Shown here: piece after piece, positions 5,898 to 11,476 of the stretch
Numbering within the stretch: position 1 is the stretch's first letter
How the letters are laid out: the number at the start of each line of letters is the position of its first letter
Assembly (NCBI GenBank): GCA_011525445.1
Contig: WTGE01000245.1
Span: forward strand, 1 to 11,476
Origin: Synechococcus sp. CO36386bin_37
Lineage (GTDB): Bacteria > Cyanobacteriota > Cyanobacteriia > PCC-6307 > Cyanobiaceae
Direction of reading: 5' to 3'
DNA: 11,476 nt
The notes under the pieces: generated by a model
Told to the model about the DNA's origin: nothing
Database searches by the model: none
Seen by the model: the letters and a program-made list of their open reading frames with translations, nothing else
Position numbers and translations under genes: made by a program

Positions 5898-7190
5898 ATG
5901 GGACTTTGCCACGGGACCCTGACTGATATCGCCTCCGGCCCTGGGCTGCAGCATGAGCTTTTGACGAACGGCTGTCGGACCGTGAGTGCTGTCATGCCTG
6001 ATGCTGAGCTCACTTGTCTCGATTTTTGGTGTCGGGGCGGCAGCACCTGGGAAAGCCGTGGAGAGGAAGGATTGGCTCATTTCTTGGAACACATGGTGTT
6101 CAAGGGAAGCGAGACCCTTCAAGCCGGGGAATTCGATCGTCGAATTGAGGCTCTTGGTGGCAGCAGTAATGCTGCCACTGGGTTTGATGATGTGCACTTC
6201 CACGTGTTAGTGCCGTTCAATTTCGCGCAACAGGCCCTCGATCTCTTGCTCGACCTCGTGCTGAATCCAGCGTTGAGGGAGGAGGCTTACACCATGGAAC
6301 GCGATGTGGTTCTCGAAGAAATTGCTCAGTATCGAGATCAACCCGACGAGCAGGTCTTCCAGGCTTTGCTGTCTCAGAGTTTCGGATCACACCCCTATGG
6401 CAGACCCATCCTCGGTTGGGAGCAGAGCTTGATGCACAGCACTCCTGATGGGATGCGCCATTTTCACAGCAGGAGATACCGCGGTCCGAATTGTTGTCTG
6501 GCCATCAGCGGCGCTGTGCCCCAGAGCCTGTTGAAACATATTCACTCAAGCCGTCTCACCGAGCTCAATGCGAGTTTGCATCCAGGAGATGAAAGCGCTG
6601 TGAGGTCTCGTTCGATTGAGTTTCAAAGCGGTCGGCAAATCATCCATTTTCCGCGCCTGGAAGCTGCACGTGTTCTGATGGCCTGGCCCATGGCTGCAGC
6701 CGATGATCAAACCAGCGTGGTGGGTGCGGACCTCGCAACCACTCTTCTTGCTGAGGGACGGAGAAGTCGGTTCGTGCAGCGCCTCAGGGAAGATCTTCAA
6801 ATCGTGGAATCCATTGATATGGATGTCACCGTGATGGAACAGGGCAGCGTGGTGATGTTGGAGGCCTGTTGCCCTGAAGATCAGATTGAACAGGTGGAAG
6901 CCGTTATTGATGAGGAATTGAACCGTGCAATGGTGAAATCCATCGGTGAAGACGAACTGCATCGCGCTCAGCAACTTGTGGGTAACGGTCTTCGTTTCAG
7001 CCTGGAGGCTCCGGGTTCTGTCGCTGCTGTTGCTGGATCTCAATCGTTGTGGGGACGGACCCAGACGTTGTTATCACCCCTTGATCTGATGCAGAGCTGG
7101 ACCACGCAACGTTTACAAGACACCTTGCTCCCGCTTTTTCAAAAGAATCGAGCGTTCACTCTTCTGGCGTTGCCGGAGAGGGCATCGTGA
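5898..7190 (+). CDS. M16 family zinc metallopeptidase, catalytic subunit
   Basis: A 430-residue peptidase of the mitochondrial processing peptidase / pitrilysin family. The inverted zinc motif HFLEH is at 61-65 and the third ligand Glu141 lies in VVLEEIAQ, 76 residues after the last His, as expected. Other family marks are GGSSNAATGFDDVHFHVLV (87-105 region) and HPYGRPILGWEQSL (165-178 region). The second half keeps the Arg of the substrate-binding Arg/Tyr pair (Arg297 in LRED) but has Glu304 where Tyr is expected. No signal peptide is seen, so it is probably cytoplasmic. Start: ATG at 5898, preceded by AAGGGA at 5883-5888 as a weak ribosome site. The frame also has an ATG at 5841, inside pcyA on the other strand, which I consider less likely. 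The stop overlaps the GTG of the next gene (GTGA), so the pair is cotranslated. Confidence 0.9.
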   Translation: MGLCHGTLTDIASGPGLQHELLTNGCRTVSAVMPDAELTCLDFWCRGGSTWESRGEEGLAHFLEHMVFKGSETLQAGEFDRRIEALGGSSNAATGFDDVHFHVLVPFNFAQQALDLLLDLVLNPALREEAYTMERDVVLEEIAQYRDQPDEQVFQALLSQSFGSHPYGRPILGWEQSLMHSTPDGMRHFHSRRYRGPNCCLAISGAVPQSLLKHIHSSRLTELNASLHPGDESAVRSRSIEFQSGRQIIHFPRLEAARVLMAWPMAAADDQTSVVGADLATTLLAEGRRSRFVQRLREDLQIVESIDMDVTVMEQGSVVMLEACCPEDQIEQVEAVIDEELNRAMVKSIGEDELHRAQQLVGNGLRFSLEAPGSVAAVAGSQSLWGRTQTLLSPLDLMQSWTTQRLQDTLLPLFQKNRAFTLLALPERAS

Positions 7191-8443
7191 GTCCGACCGA
7201 TCTGGTTCTGGACCCCGTTCAGACTCCTGGAGTCTTGGCTGCCAAACTGTGGATTGGCCGCGGCAGCGCAGCGGATCCTTTAGGCCAACGGGGGGCACAT
7301 CAATTGCTGGCATCCGTGCTGACGCGCGGATGCGGAAGCCTGGACGCCGTGCAAATGGCTGACCTGGTGGAGGGATGCGGCGCGGGCTTGCGTTGCGATG
7401 CCAATGAAGATGGATTGTTGATCAGTTTGAAATGTCGTGATCTGGACAGTCCCAAGCTGCTGCCCCTTCTGAGCCGGATGGTGGAGGATCCCCATCTGCA
7501 AACCGATCAGGTCAATCTGGAGAGGGAGCTCAGTCTTCAGTCCCTGCTGCGGCAGCGGGAGGATCCCTTCCATGTGGCCTTCGATGGCTGGCGAAATCTG
7601 GCCTATGGGTCAGGTCCCTATGGTCATGATCCCTTGGGGGTTGCCGATGAACTGGGACAGCTCAATCCCCAGTCTCTGCGACCGATCGCGACATCCCTCA
7701 GGGAAGCTGAAGCCGTTTTGGCTCTGTCCGGTTCGATTCCAGATGGGTTACTGAACCAACTCCATCACGATGGCATTGCGCCCCAGTTGCCCTCAGTCAA
7801 GCGGAAACTCAAGGCCAATGAGGCGAGTGGCGAAGCCGCAGAGAAGGCCAGGCCAACGGTTCAGCTTCACGCGCAGTCGACGGAGCAAGTGGTGCTGATG
7901 CTCGGACAGCCCACGCTTCCCCATGGTCATCCCGATGATCTTGCTCTGCGTCTGCTGCAATCCCATCTCGGTATGGGAATGTCCAGCCTGCTGTTTCGCC
8001 GGCTTCGTGAGGACCACGGTGTGGCCTATGACGTTGGAGTTCATCATCCAGCTCGCGCTCAGGCCTCGCCCTTTGTGATGCATGCATCCACGGCGATTGA
8101 TAAGGCGATGAAGACCCTTGATTTACTGATGCAGAGTTGGCATGACCTCCAGGAGCAAACCCTGGATGAAGCTGATCTCAATTTGGCTCGAGCCAAATTT
8201 CAGGGTCAGCTGGCCCATGCTTCCCAAACCACGGGACAGAGAGCTGAACGACGGGCGCAACTCAGAGGACTGGGTTTACCGGATGATCATGATCATCGCT
8301 GCATGGAGGCAATGGAGCGGCTCGATGGATCGACCTTACGTGCGGCTGCGTCCAGCCATCTGTTGCAGCCTCTCCTCAGCCTTTGTGGTCCTCAATCGAT
8401 CATTGAATCAATGGCTGAAAAGTGGCAAAGCCTGAAACCCTGA
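7187..8443 (+). CDS. M16 family peptidase-like protein, non-catalytic partner subunit
   Basis: A 418-residue M16 homologue starting at GTG 7187 in a GTGA overlap with the catalytic gene. The zinc motif is lost: the aligned position reads HQLLA (38-42) instead of HxxEH, so no hydrolysis is expected alone. The C-terminal half retains the substrate-binding pair Arg274 and Tyr281 (LREDHGVAYDVG), seven residues apart as in the family, and the preceding MGMSSLLFRRLRE block. Known bacterial heterodimeric M16 enzymes (for example the Sphingomonas pair) divide the work this way: one subunit brings zinc, the other Arg/Tyr. The two genes here are complementary in exactly that sense, so I infer a heterodimer degrading short or unfolded peptides; the substrate is unknown. 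No convincing intrinsic terminator follows; the AT-rich gap starts right after the stop. Confidence 0.9.
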   Translation: MSPTDLVLDPVQTPGVLAAKLWIGRGSAADPLGQRGAHQLLASVLTRGCGSLDAVQMADLVEGCGAGLRCDANEDGLLISLKCRDLDSPKLLPLLSRMVEDPHLQTDQVNLERELSLQSLLRQREDPFHVAFDGWRNLAYGSGPYGHDPLGVADELGQLNPQSLRPIATSLREAEAVLALSGSIPDGLLNQLHHDGIAPQLPSVKRKLKANEASGEAAEKARPTVQLHAQSTEQVVLMLGQPTLPHGHPDDLALRLLQSHLGMGMSSLLFRRLREDHGVAYDVGVHHPARAQASPFVMHASTAIDKAMKTLDLLMQSWHDLQEQTLDEADLNLARAKFQGQLAHASQTTGQRAERRAQLRGLGLPDDHDHRCMEAMERLDGSTLRAAASSHLLQPLLSLCGPQSIIESMAEKWQSLKP

Positions 8444-8928
8444 GTTCATTCACGGTATTCTTCAGTGCAGCAACGCGAGGCAAAATTCAATGATTGTCTT
8501 GGACTTGATTGAGATTTGACGAAAATATCTGATTAACAGATTGATGGACGAATGGTGATGGAGCAGACCATTTCATCACACTTTAGTTTCATATAACTAT
8601 GTTTAGAGTTTTCAATCCAAATATCAATAAAAGAAATAAGAAAAAGCGACTTAGCCGTATTTCGCCTGAAGAATTTGATAACAACCAATTGTTTCGGCGT
8701 TGAATTGAATTGGACTTGAAAATGTGATGGAGCCCTTGTTGCAGGTTTCTGCAAAAGGGGCCAAGGGTGATATTGATGCAAACTTCTCAGCGGAAGGGAT
8801 CCGGATTGAAGACGTGATGTAATCAGATCGTATGGGTTCGTTTGTGGAGATGTCTCCTTTTCTGAAAATCGTTCCAGACTTTAATTTTTCAATGGATCAA
8901 GCCATTGAATGTTTCAAGTGAGTTGCTC
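8444..8928. other. AT-rich intergenic gap with unassigned short reading frames
   Basis: This 485-bp stretch between the M16 pair and the 3' end of sipA is visibly richer in A and T than its surroundings. I identify no known gene or RNA. Three plus-strand ATG frames are visible: 8599-8703 (34 residues, basic, ending SRISPEEFDNNQLFRR), 8727-8822 (31 residues, MEPLLQVSAKGAKG to RIEDVM) and 8832-8921 (29 residues, MGSFVEMSPFLKIVPDF to IECFK). The last two are in the same frame, separated only by a TAA and two further codons before the next stretch, so they may be one decayed gene. None has a Shine-Dalgarno. A TATAAC box at 8593-8598 could be a promoter -10 element. A minus-strand 82-codon frame also exists but looks like random AT-rich translation. 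Confidence 0.45.
8888..8909 (-). other. Perfect inverted repeat just downstream of sipA
   Basis: The 8-bp arms TTCAATGG and CCATTGAA flank a 6-nt loop. The hairpin begins 20 bp after the sipA stop on the minus strand. There is no T run after it in the sipA direction (the tail is A-rich with TT), so it is a poor intrinsic terminator; it may stabilise the 3' end of the sipA message, or serve as a weak terminator for the plus strand. Confidence 0.35.
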
Positions 8929-9156
8929 TCAGGAAAAACTCTGATCCTCGGCAGGACAGAGCCGATCCATCGGGATTAAAAATGTTCCCCGCCGAAATCG
9001 AACCGCCGCAATTTCGAGGGGATGAAGGGCAACAACTGAGCCTGACTCGTCACTGCCCACCAGATCAGAGGGTCTCAGCATTGGCATTGGATCCGCGGTC
9101 TTGAGATAGGGCATCGGGCTGATCAGTCGAACGTGGTCACCGATAGATACGGTCAT
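8929..9156 (-). CDS. sipA: SipA-like regulatory protein (DUF3148)
   Basis: A 75-residue protein with the SipA/DUF3148 signature: GDHVRLISPMPYLKTADPMP (6-25), MLRPSDLV (26-33), a Glu-x-Gly turn (SDESGSVVAL, 35-44) and AVRFRRGTFLIPMDRL (51-66). SipA is a small SH3-like protein, conserved in cyanobacteria, that binds the histidine kinase NblS (Hik33/DspA) and modulates the NblS-RpaB stress and high-light pathway in Synechococcus PCC 7942. The full length matches the family; the Ser/Glu-rich end (CPAEDQSFS) is a short extension. Start: ATG at 9156 with an AGGT ribosome-site-like element about 5 bp upstream. It is divergent from bioY with 56 bp between start codons. Neither nblS nor rpaB is in the window, so its role is carried over from the family. 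Confidence 0.87.
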   Translation of the reverse strand: MTVSIGDHVRLISPMPYLKTADPMPMLRPSDLVGSDESGSVVALHPLEIAAVRFRRGTFLIPMDRLCPAEDQSFS

Positions 9157-9212
9157 GACACCTGGGCAATCACCCTCTCCTACAGCAGGATGGTTCCAGT
9201 TGTTGAAACCTT

Positions 9213-9785
9213 TTGCGGGCTCTCACCACTTGGAGCGGCGCGATCGCGGGTCTGCTCTTGATTCTCGTGGGAAGTCTGGTTCCTGCCGCTGTGCTGCTTC
9301 CAGCCGCAGAACTTCCCCCCAAAGTGCTCAGTCTGCCGAGCACCTGGCAGGTGCCGGCGCTCCTGCTTTGCGCTCTGGTGTGCGGTCCACGCGCCGGTGT
9401 GATGGCTGCAGTTGCCTACATCACGATTGGACTGACCGACTTACCCGTTTTTCATGACGGAGGAGGTCTGGGCTATGTGCTGACCCCCGCTTTTGGTTAT
9501 CTGGCTGGTTTTGTTCCCGCAGCTTGGCTCACGGGACGTCTTGCCCATCAAGCAGGCATGAATGATTTAGCGCGCCTCTCCCTGGCTGCTGCTGCTGGGG
9601 TTATCACCATTCAGCTTTGCGGCATTCTCAACTTGCTCCTCGGTGCAGGTCTGAATCGATGGACTGAATCTCTCCCTGAATTGTTATTCAGTTACAGCCT
9701 CGGACCCGTCTTGGCTCAACTTGCCCTCTGTGTTGCCATCGCTTTGATGGCGCTGCCCATTCGTCGTCTGCTGTTGATCGAATGA
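9213..9785 (+). CDS. bioY: BioY-type biotin uptake membrane protein
   Basis: A 190-residue polytopic membrane protein of the BioY family, the substrate-binding S component of ECF biotin transporters. Family marks are VPALLLCALVCGPRAGVMAA (47-66), YITIGLTDLPVF (69-80) and the biotin-site region GGGLGYVLTPAFGYLAGF (83-100). About six hydrophobic helices are visible. Start: TTG at 9213 is the only usable start; an in-frame TGA lies at 9204-9206, and the first in-frame ATG is too deep. The resulting N-terminus (LRALTTWSGAIAGLLLI) runs straight into helix 1, as expected. No bioM or bioN ATPase/transmembrane partner is nearby; solitary BioY proteins are known to transport biotin on their own or with shared ECF modules. 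Its stop overlaps lspA by ATGA. Shares a 56-bp divergent region with sipA. Confidence 0.88.
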   Translation: MRALTTWSGAIAGLLLILVGSLVPAAVLLPAAELPPKVLSLPSTWQVPALLLCALVCGPRAGVMAAVAYITIGLTDLPVFHDGGGLGYVLTPAFGYLAGFVPAAWLTGRLAHQAGMNDLARLSLAAAAGVITIQLCGILNLLLGAGLNRWTESLPELLFSYSLGPVLAQLALCVAIALMALPIRRLLLIE

Positions 9786-10270
9786 TCAGTCGCAGCAACC
9801 GTCTCATTCAGCGTCGCACCGTTGTGTTGATCAGTCTGTTGATCGTGTTGTGCGATCAAGTCAGCAAAAACTGGGCACGGAACGAGTTGCTCTCGGGGCA
9901 ATCGCAGCCGTTCCTCCCTGGCTTCCTTCAGTTTCGATTGGTTCAGAACACCGGTGCAGCCTTCAGCATGTTGAGTAATTCCACTCCGCTGCTCGCCCTG
10001 CTGAGTTTGCTCGTTTCGATTGGATTGTTGGTTTGGATCGGGCGATCGAAGCGCTTTGACCTCTGGTTCGGTCTTGCTCTGGCATGTCTTCTCGGGGGCA
10101 CATTGGGCAACGGCATCGATCGGTGGCAACTGGGATTTGTGACTGATTTTCTTGAGCTGGTCCCTTTCCGTTTTCCCATCTTCAACGGAGCGGACATCGC
10201 TATCAACCTCGCCGTCCTCTGCTTTGCCATCGACGCCTTCTCCCAACGCCATGGTTCAGCGAAATCCTGA
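9782..10270 (+). CDS. lspA: Lipoprotein signal peptidase (signal peptidase II)
   Basis: A 162-residue inner-membrane aspartic protease that removes the signal peptide from diacylglyceryl-modified prolipoproteins. Conserved boxes are all present: DQVSKNWA (25-32), LVQNTGAAFSML (53-64), GGTLGNGIDR (105-114), VTDFLEL (120-126) and FPIFNGADIAIN (131-142). Asp122 and Asp138 correspond to the two catalytic aspartates of the family; the usual FNxAD reads FNGAD. Four transmembrane helices are seen at about 13-27, 66-87, 93-112 and 136-152. The ATG at 9782 overlaps the bioY stop by ATGA, and the last 20 bp overlap the start of the penicillin-binding protein gene, so the three are probably one transcript. 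It processes lipoproteins, so the link to its neighbours is envelope biogenesis in general. Confidence 0.95.
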   Translation: MISRSNRLIQRRTVVLISLLIVLCDQVSKNWARNELLSGQSQPFLPGFLQFRLVQNTGAAFSMLSNSTPLLALLSLLVSIGLLVWIGRSKRFDLWFGLALACLLGGTLGNGIDRWQLGFVTDFLELVPFRFPIFNGADIAINLAVLCFAIDAFSQRHGSAKS

Positions 10271-11476
10271 TGGCATCGCCCTGTCTCAGCTGATTCTTCA
10301 TCAGTTGGATCAACCCGATCGGGTTATCCCCCTGCATGGCGATGGATATCGAATTGGTCGAGATGCTGCCCTGGAGTTGACCATTGATCATCCTGCCGTG
10401 AGCCGCCAGCATGCACTGCTTCAACGTCAGGGACGCAAGTGGATTCTTCAGGATCAGGGTTCCACCAACGGATTGTGGTGGAAAGGCCGCAGGGTCAGGG
10501 AACTGGAACTTCGCGATGGAGACCGGGTGCACTTTGCACCGGCCTCGGATCCCGCGGCTCCTGTCCTTCAGTTCGACTCCGCAGCAGGGCGCCAACGCAA
10601 TCGCCTCATCCGCTGGATGGGATGTGTCCTGTTGGGATGTCTGGGAACTGGCGGTGCTGTGTTGGTGTTCTCCCACTTCACCATGCCGATTCGTGGGCAA
10701 CTCGCGCGCGTGCGGGGTCCGGTTGCGATTTACGACCGCAATGACAAACCACTGGCCTCTGTCGATTCCAGTCGGCATCGTGAGCTCCAATCACTGGATG
10801 CGTTCTCCCCCGTGCTGGTTGATGCTCTGCTGAGCAGTGAAGACAATCGTTTCTGGTGGCATCCGGGAGTCGATCCAGTTGGAACCCTGAGGGCTTTCAT
10901 CACGAATCTGATCGGTGGAGAAGTACTGGAGGGAGGCAGCACTCTGACCCAGCAGCTAGCGCGGAGTCTGTATCCCGACCATGTGGGAGTGGGAGACACG
11001 TTGGAGCGCAAATGGAGGGAACTGTTGGTTTCCCTCCAGCTCGAGAGTCGTTTCAGCAAGAACCAGCTGTTGCTGAGCTATCTCAATCGTGTGTACATCG
11101 GAGTGGGTTGGGGATTTGAAGACGCCGCAAGGGTGTTTTTCAATCGATCTGCCGCTGACCTAAACGTGCAGCAGGCAGCTCTTCTGGTGGGGTTGTTGCC
11201 CTCCCCAAATGGACATGATCCCTGTCAGTTTCCCCAGCGAGCTCTTCAAGCACGCAACAGGGTGATCAACAAGATGGCTGATGGTGGTCGCCTCTCGCTT
11301 GAGCAGGCAAGACTGGCTCGTCGTCAGCCGATCCAGTTGGCAGAAGGGGCCTGCAGCCGTGATCAGAGCATTCGCTCAGCCCCTTTTTACAGCGATCAGG
11401 TGCGTCGGGATCTCACAGCACTGGTCGGTCCCGATGTGGCCGTGGAAGGCAATTTCCTGATTGAAACCCACTTGGA
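10251..11476 (+). CDS. FHA-domain class A penicillin-binding protein (PBP1-type), 3' end outside window
   Basis: 408 codons are present and the frame is still open at the window end. Residues about 20-98 form a cytoplasmic FHA domain that reads phosphothreonine: YRIGRDAAL (33-41), HPAVSRQHA (47-55), QDQGSTNGLWW (67-77), LRDGDRV (87-93). A transmembrane helix follows (about 122-142). The GT51 glycosyltransferase domain then starts: catalytic Glu197 in SSEDNRFWWHPGVDP (195-209), GGSTLTQQLARSLY (228-241), LERKWRELLVSLQLE (251-265) and SYLNRVYIGVGWGFEDAA (276-293). The transpeptidase domain expected next lies mostly outside. The enzyme polymerises lipid II into peptidoglycan at the outer face of the inner membrane; FHA fusion to PBP1 is known in cyanobacteria and implies control by Ser/Thr kinases. 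Start: ATG at 10251, overlapping lspA by 20 bp; no better in-frame start nearby. Confidence 0.93.
   Translation, partial: MVQRNPDGIALSQLILHQLDQPDRVIPLHGDGYRIGRDAALELTIDHPAVSRQHALLQRQGRKWILQDQGSTNGLWWKGRRVRELELRDGDRVHFAPASDPAAPVLQFDSAAGRQRNRLIRWMGCVLLGCLGTGGAVLVFSHFTMPIRGQLARVRGPVAIYDRNDKPLASVDSSRHRELQSLDAFSPVLVDALLSSEDNRFWWHPGVDPVGTLRAFITNLIGGEVLEGGSTLTQQLARSLYPDHVGVGDTLERKWRELLVSLQLESRFSKNQLLLSYLNRVYIGVGWGFEDAARVFFNRSAADLNVQQAALLVGLLPSPNGHDPCQFPQRALQARNRVINKMADGGRLSLEQARLARRQPIQLAEGACSRDQSIRSAPFYSDQVRRDLTALVGPDVAVEGNFLIETHL

Noticed and set aside
5874..6203. N-terminal extension of pcyA to an ATG at 6203
   Set aside because: It would add 110 residues to a family of about 245, and it is antisense to the zinc-binding region of the M16 peptidase, which is clearly coding.
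8527..8541. Inverted repeat ATCTG/CAGAT as terminator of the M16 pair
   Set aside because: Only a 5-bp AT-rich stem and no T tract, so too weak to call.
8556..8733. Repeated decamer GTGATGGAGC in the AT-rich gap
   Set aside because: Only two copies, no extended similarity around them; probably chance.
8533..8781. Minus-strand 82-codon frame in the AT-rich gap
   Set aside because: Random-looking composition with no domain, no ribosome site and no conserved-looking motif; expected by chance in AT-rich DNA.

Overview
The window looks like chromosomal core DNA from a marine picocyanobacterium, most likely a marine Synechococcus. The evidence is a phycocyanobilin:ferredoxin oxidoreductase (PcyA), a SipA/DUF3148 regulator, a DevBCA-type exporter, an FHA-fused penicillin-binding protein, compact overlapping genes and mid-range GC judged by eye. 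The species assignment is inference; no search was run. I see no tRNA, rRNA, CRISPR array, insertion sequence or phage gene.

Left part (1-2148): the C-terminal tail of an unrecognised Ala/Pro/Ser-rich protein (+) meets rsmE (-) tail to tail with an 11-bp overlap. Upstream of rsmE on the minus strand is a family 2 glycosyltransferase ending only 5 bp before rsmE, so the two probably share a transcript. A strong minus-strand terminator at 2111-2148 separates this pair from the next unit.

Centre-left (2149-5873, minus strand): a tightly packed unit, read in the order pcyA, devB, devC, devA and a 51-residue very basic small protein missed by a size cutoff. pcyA/devB overlap by GTGA, devB/devC by ATGA, and devC/devA are 4 bp apart. 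This couples bilin synthesis to an HlyD/MacB-like ABC exporter of unknown substrate. Two hairpins, the second with a T7 tract, close the unit.

Centre-right (5898-8443, plus strand): two M16 metallopeptidase-family genes overlapping by GTGA and divergent from pcyA with only 24 bp between start codons. The first has the zinc site HFLEH plus a distal Glu; the second lacks it but keeps the Arg/Tyr pair that the first lacks. This is the signature of an obligate heterodimeric M16 peptidase.

A 485-bp AT-rich gap (8444-8928) holds no gene I can identify, only short unassigned reading frames and an inverted repeat. Right part (8929-11476): sipA (-) is divergent from a plus-strand chain bioY - lspA - FHA/PBP1 joined by overlaps of 4 and 20 bp: biotin uptake, lipoprotein signal peptide cleavage and peptidoglycan polymerisation, all membrane functions. 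The last gene runs off the window end.

No wholly new system is evident. The points most worth a second look are the pcyA-devBCA coupling, the small basic protein at its end, the split M16 active site, and the AT-rich gap.
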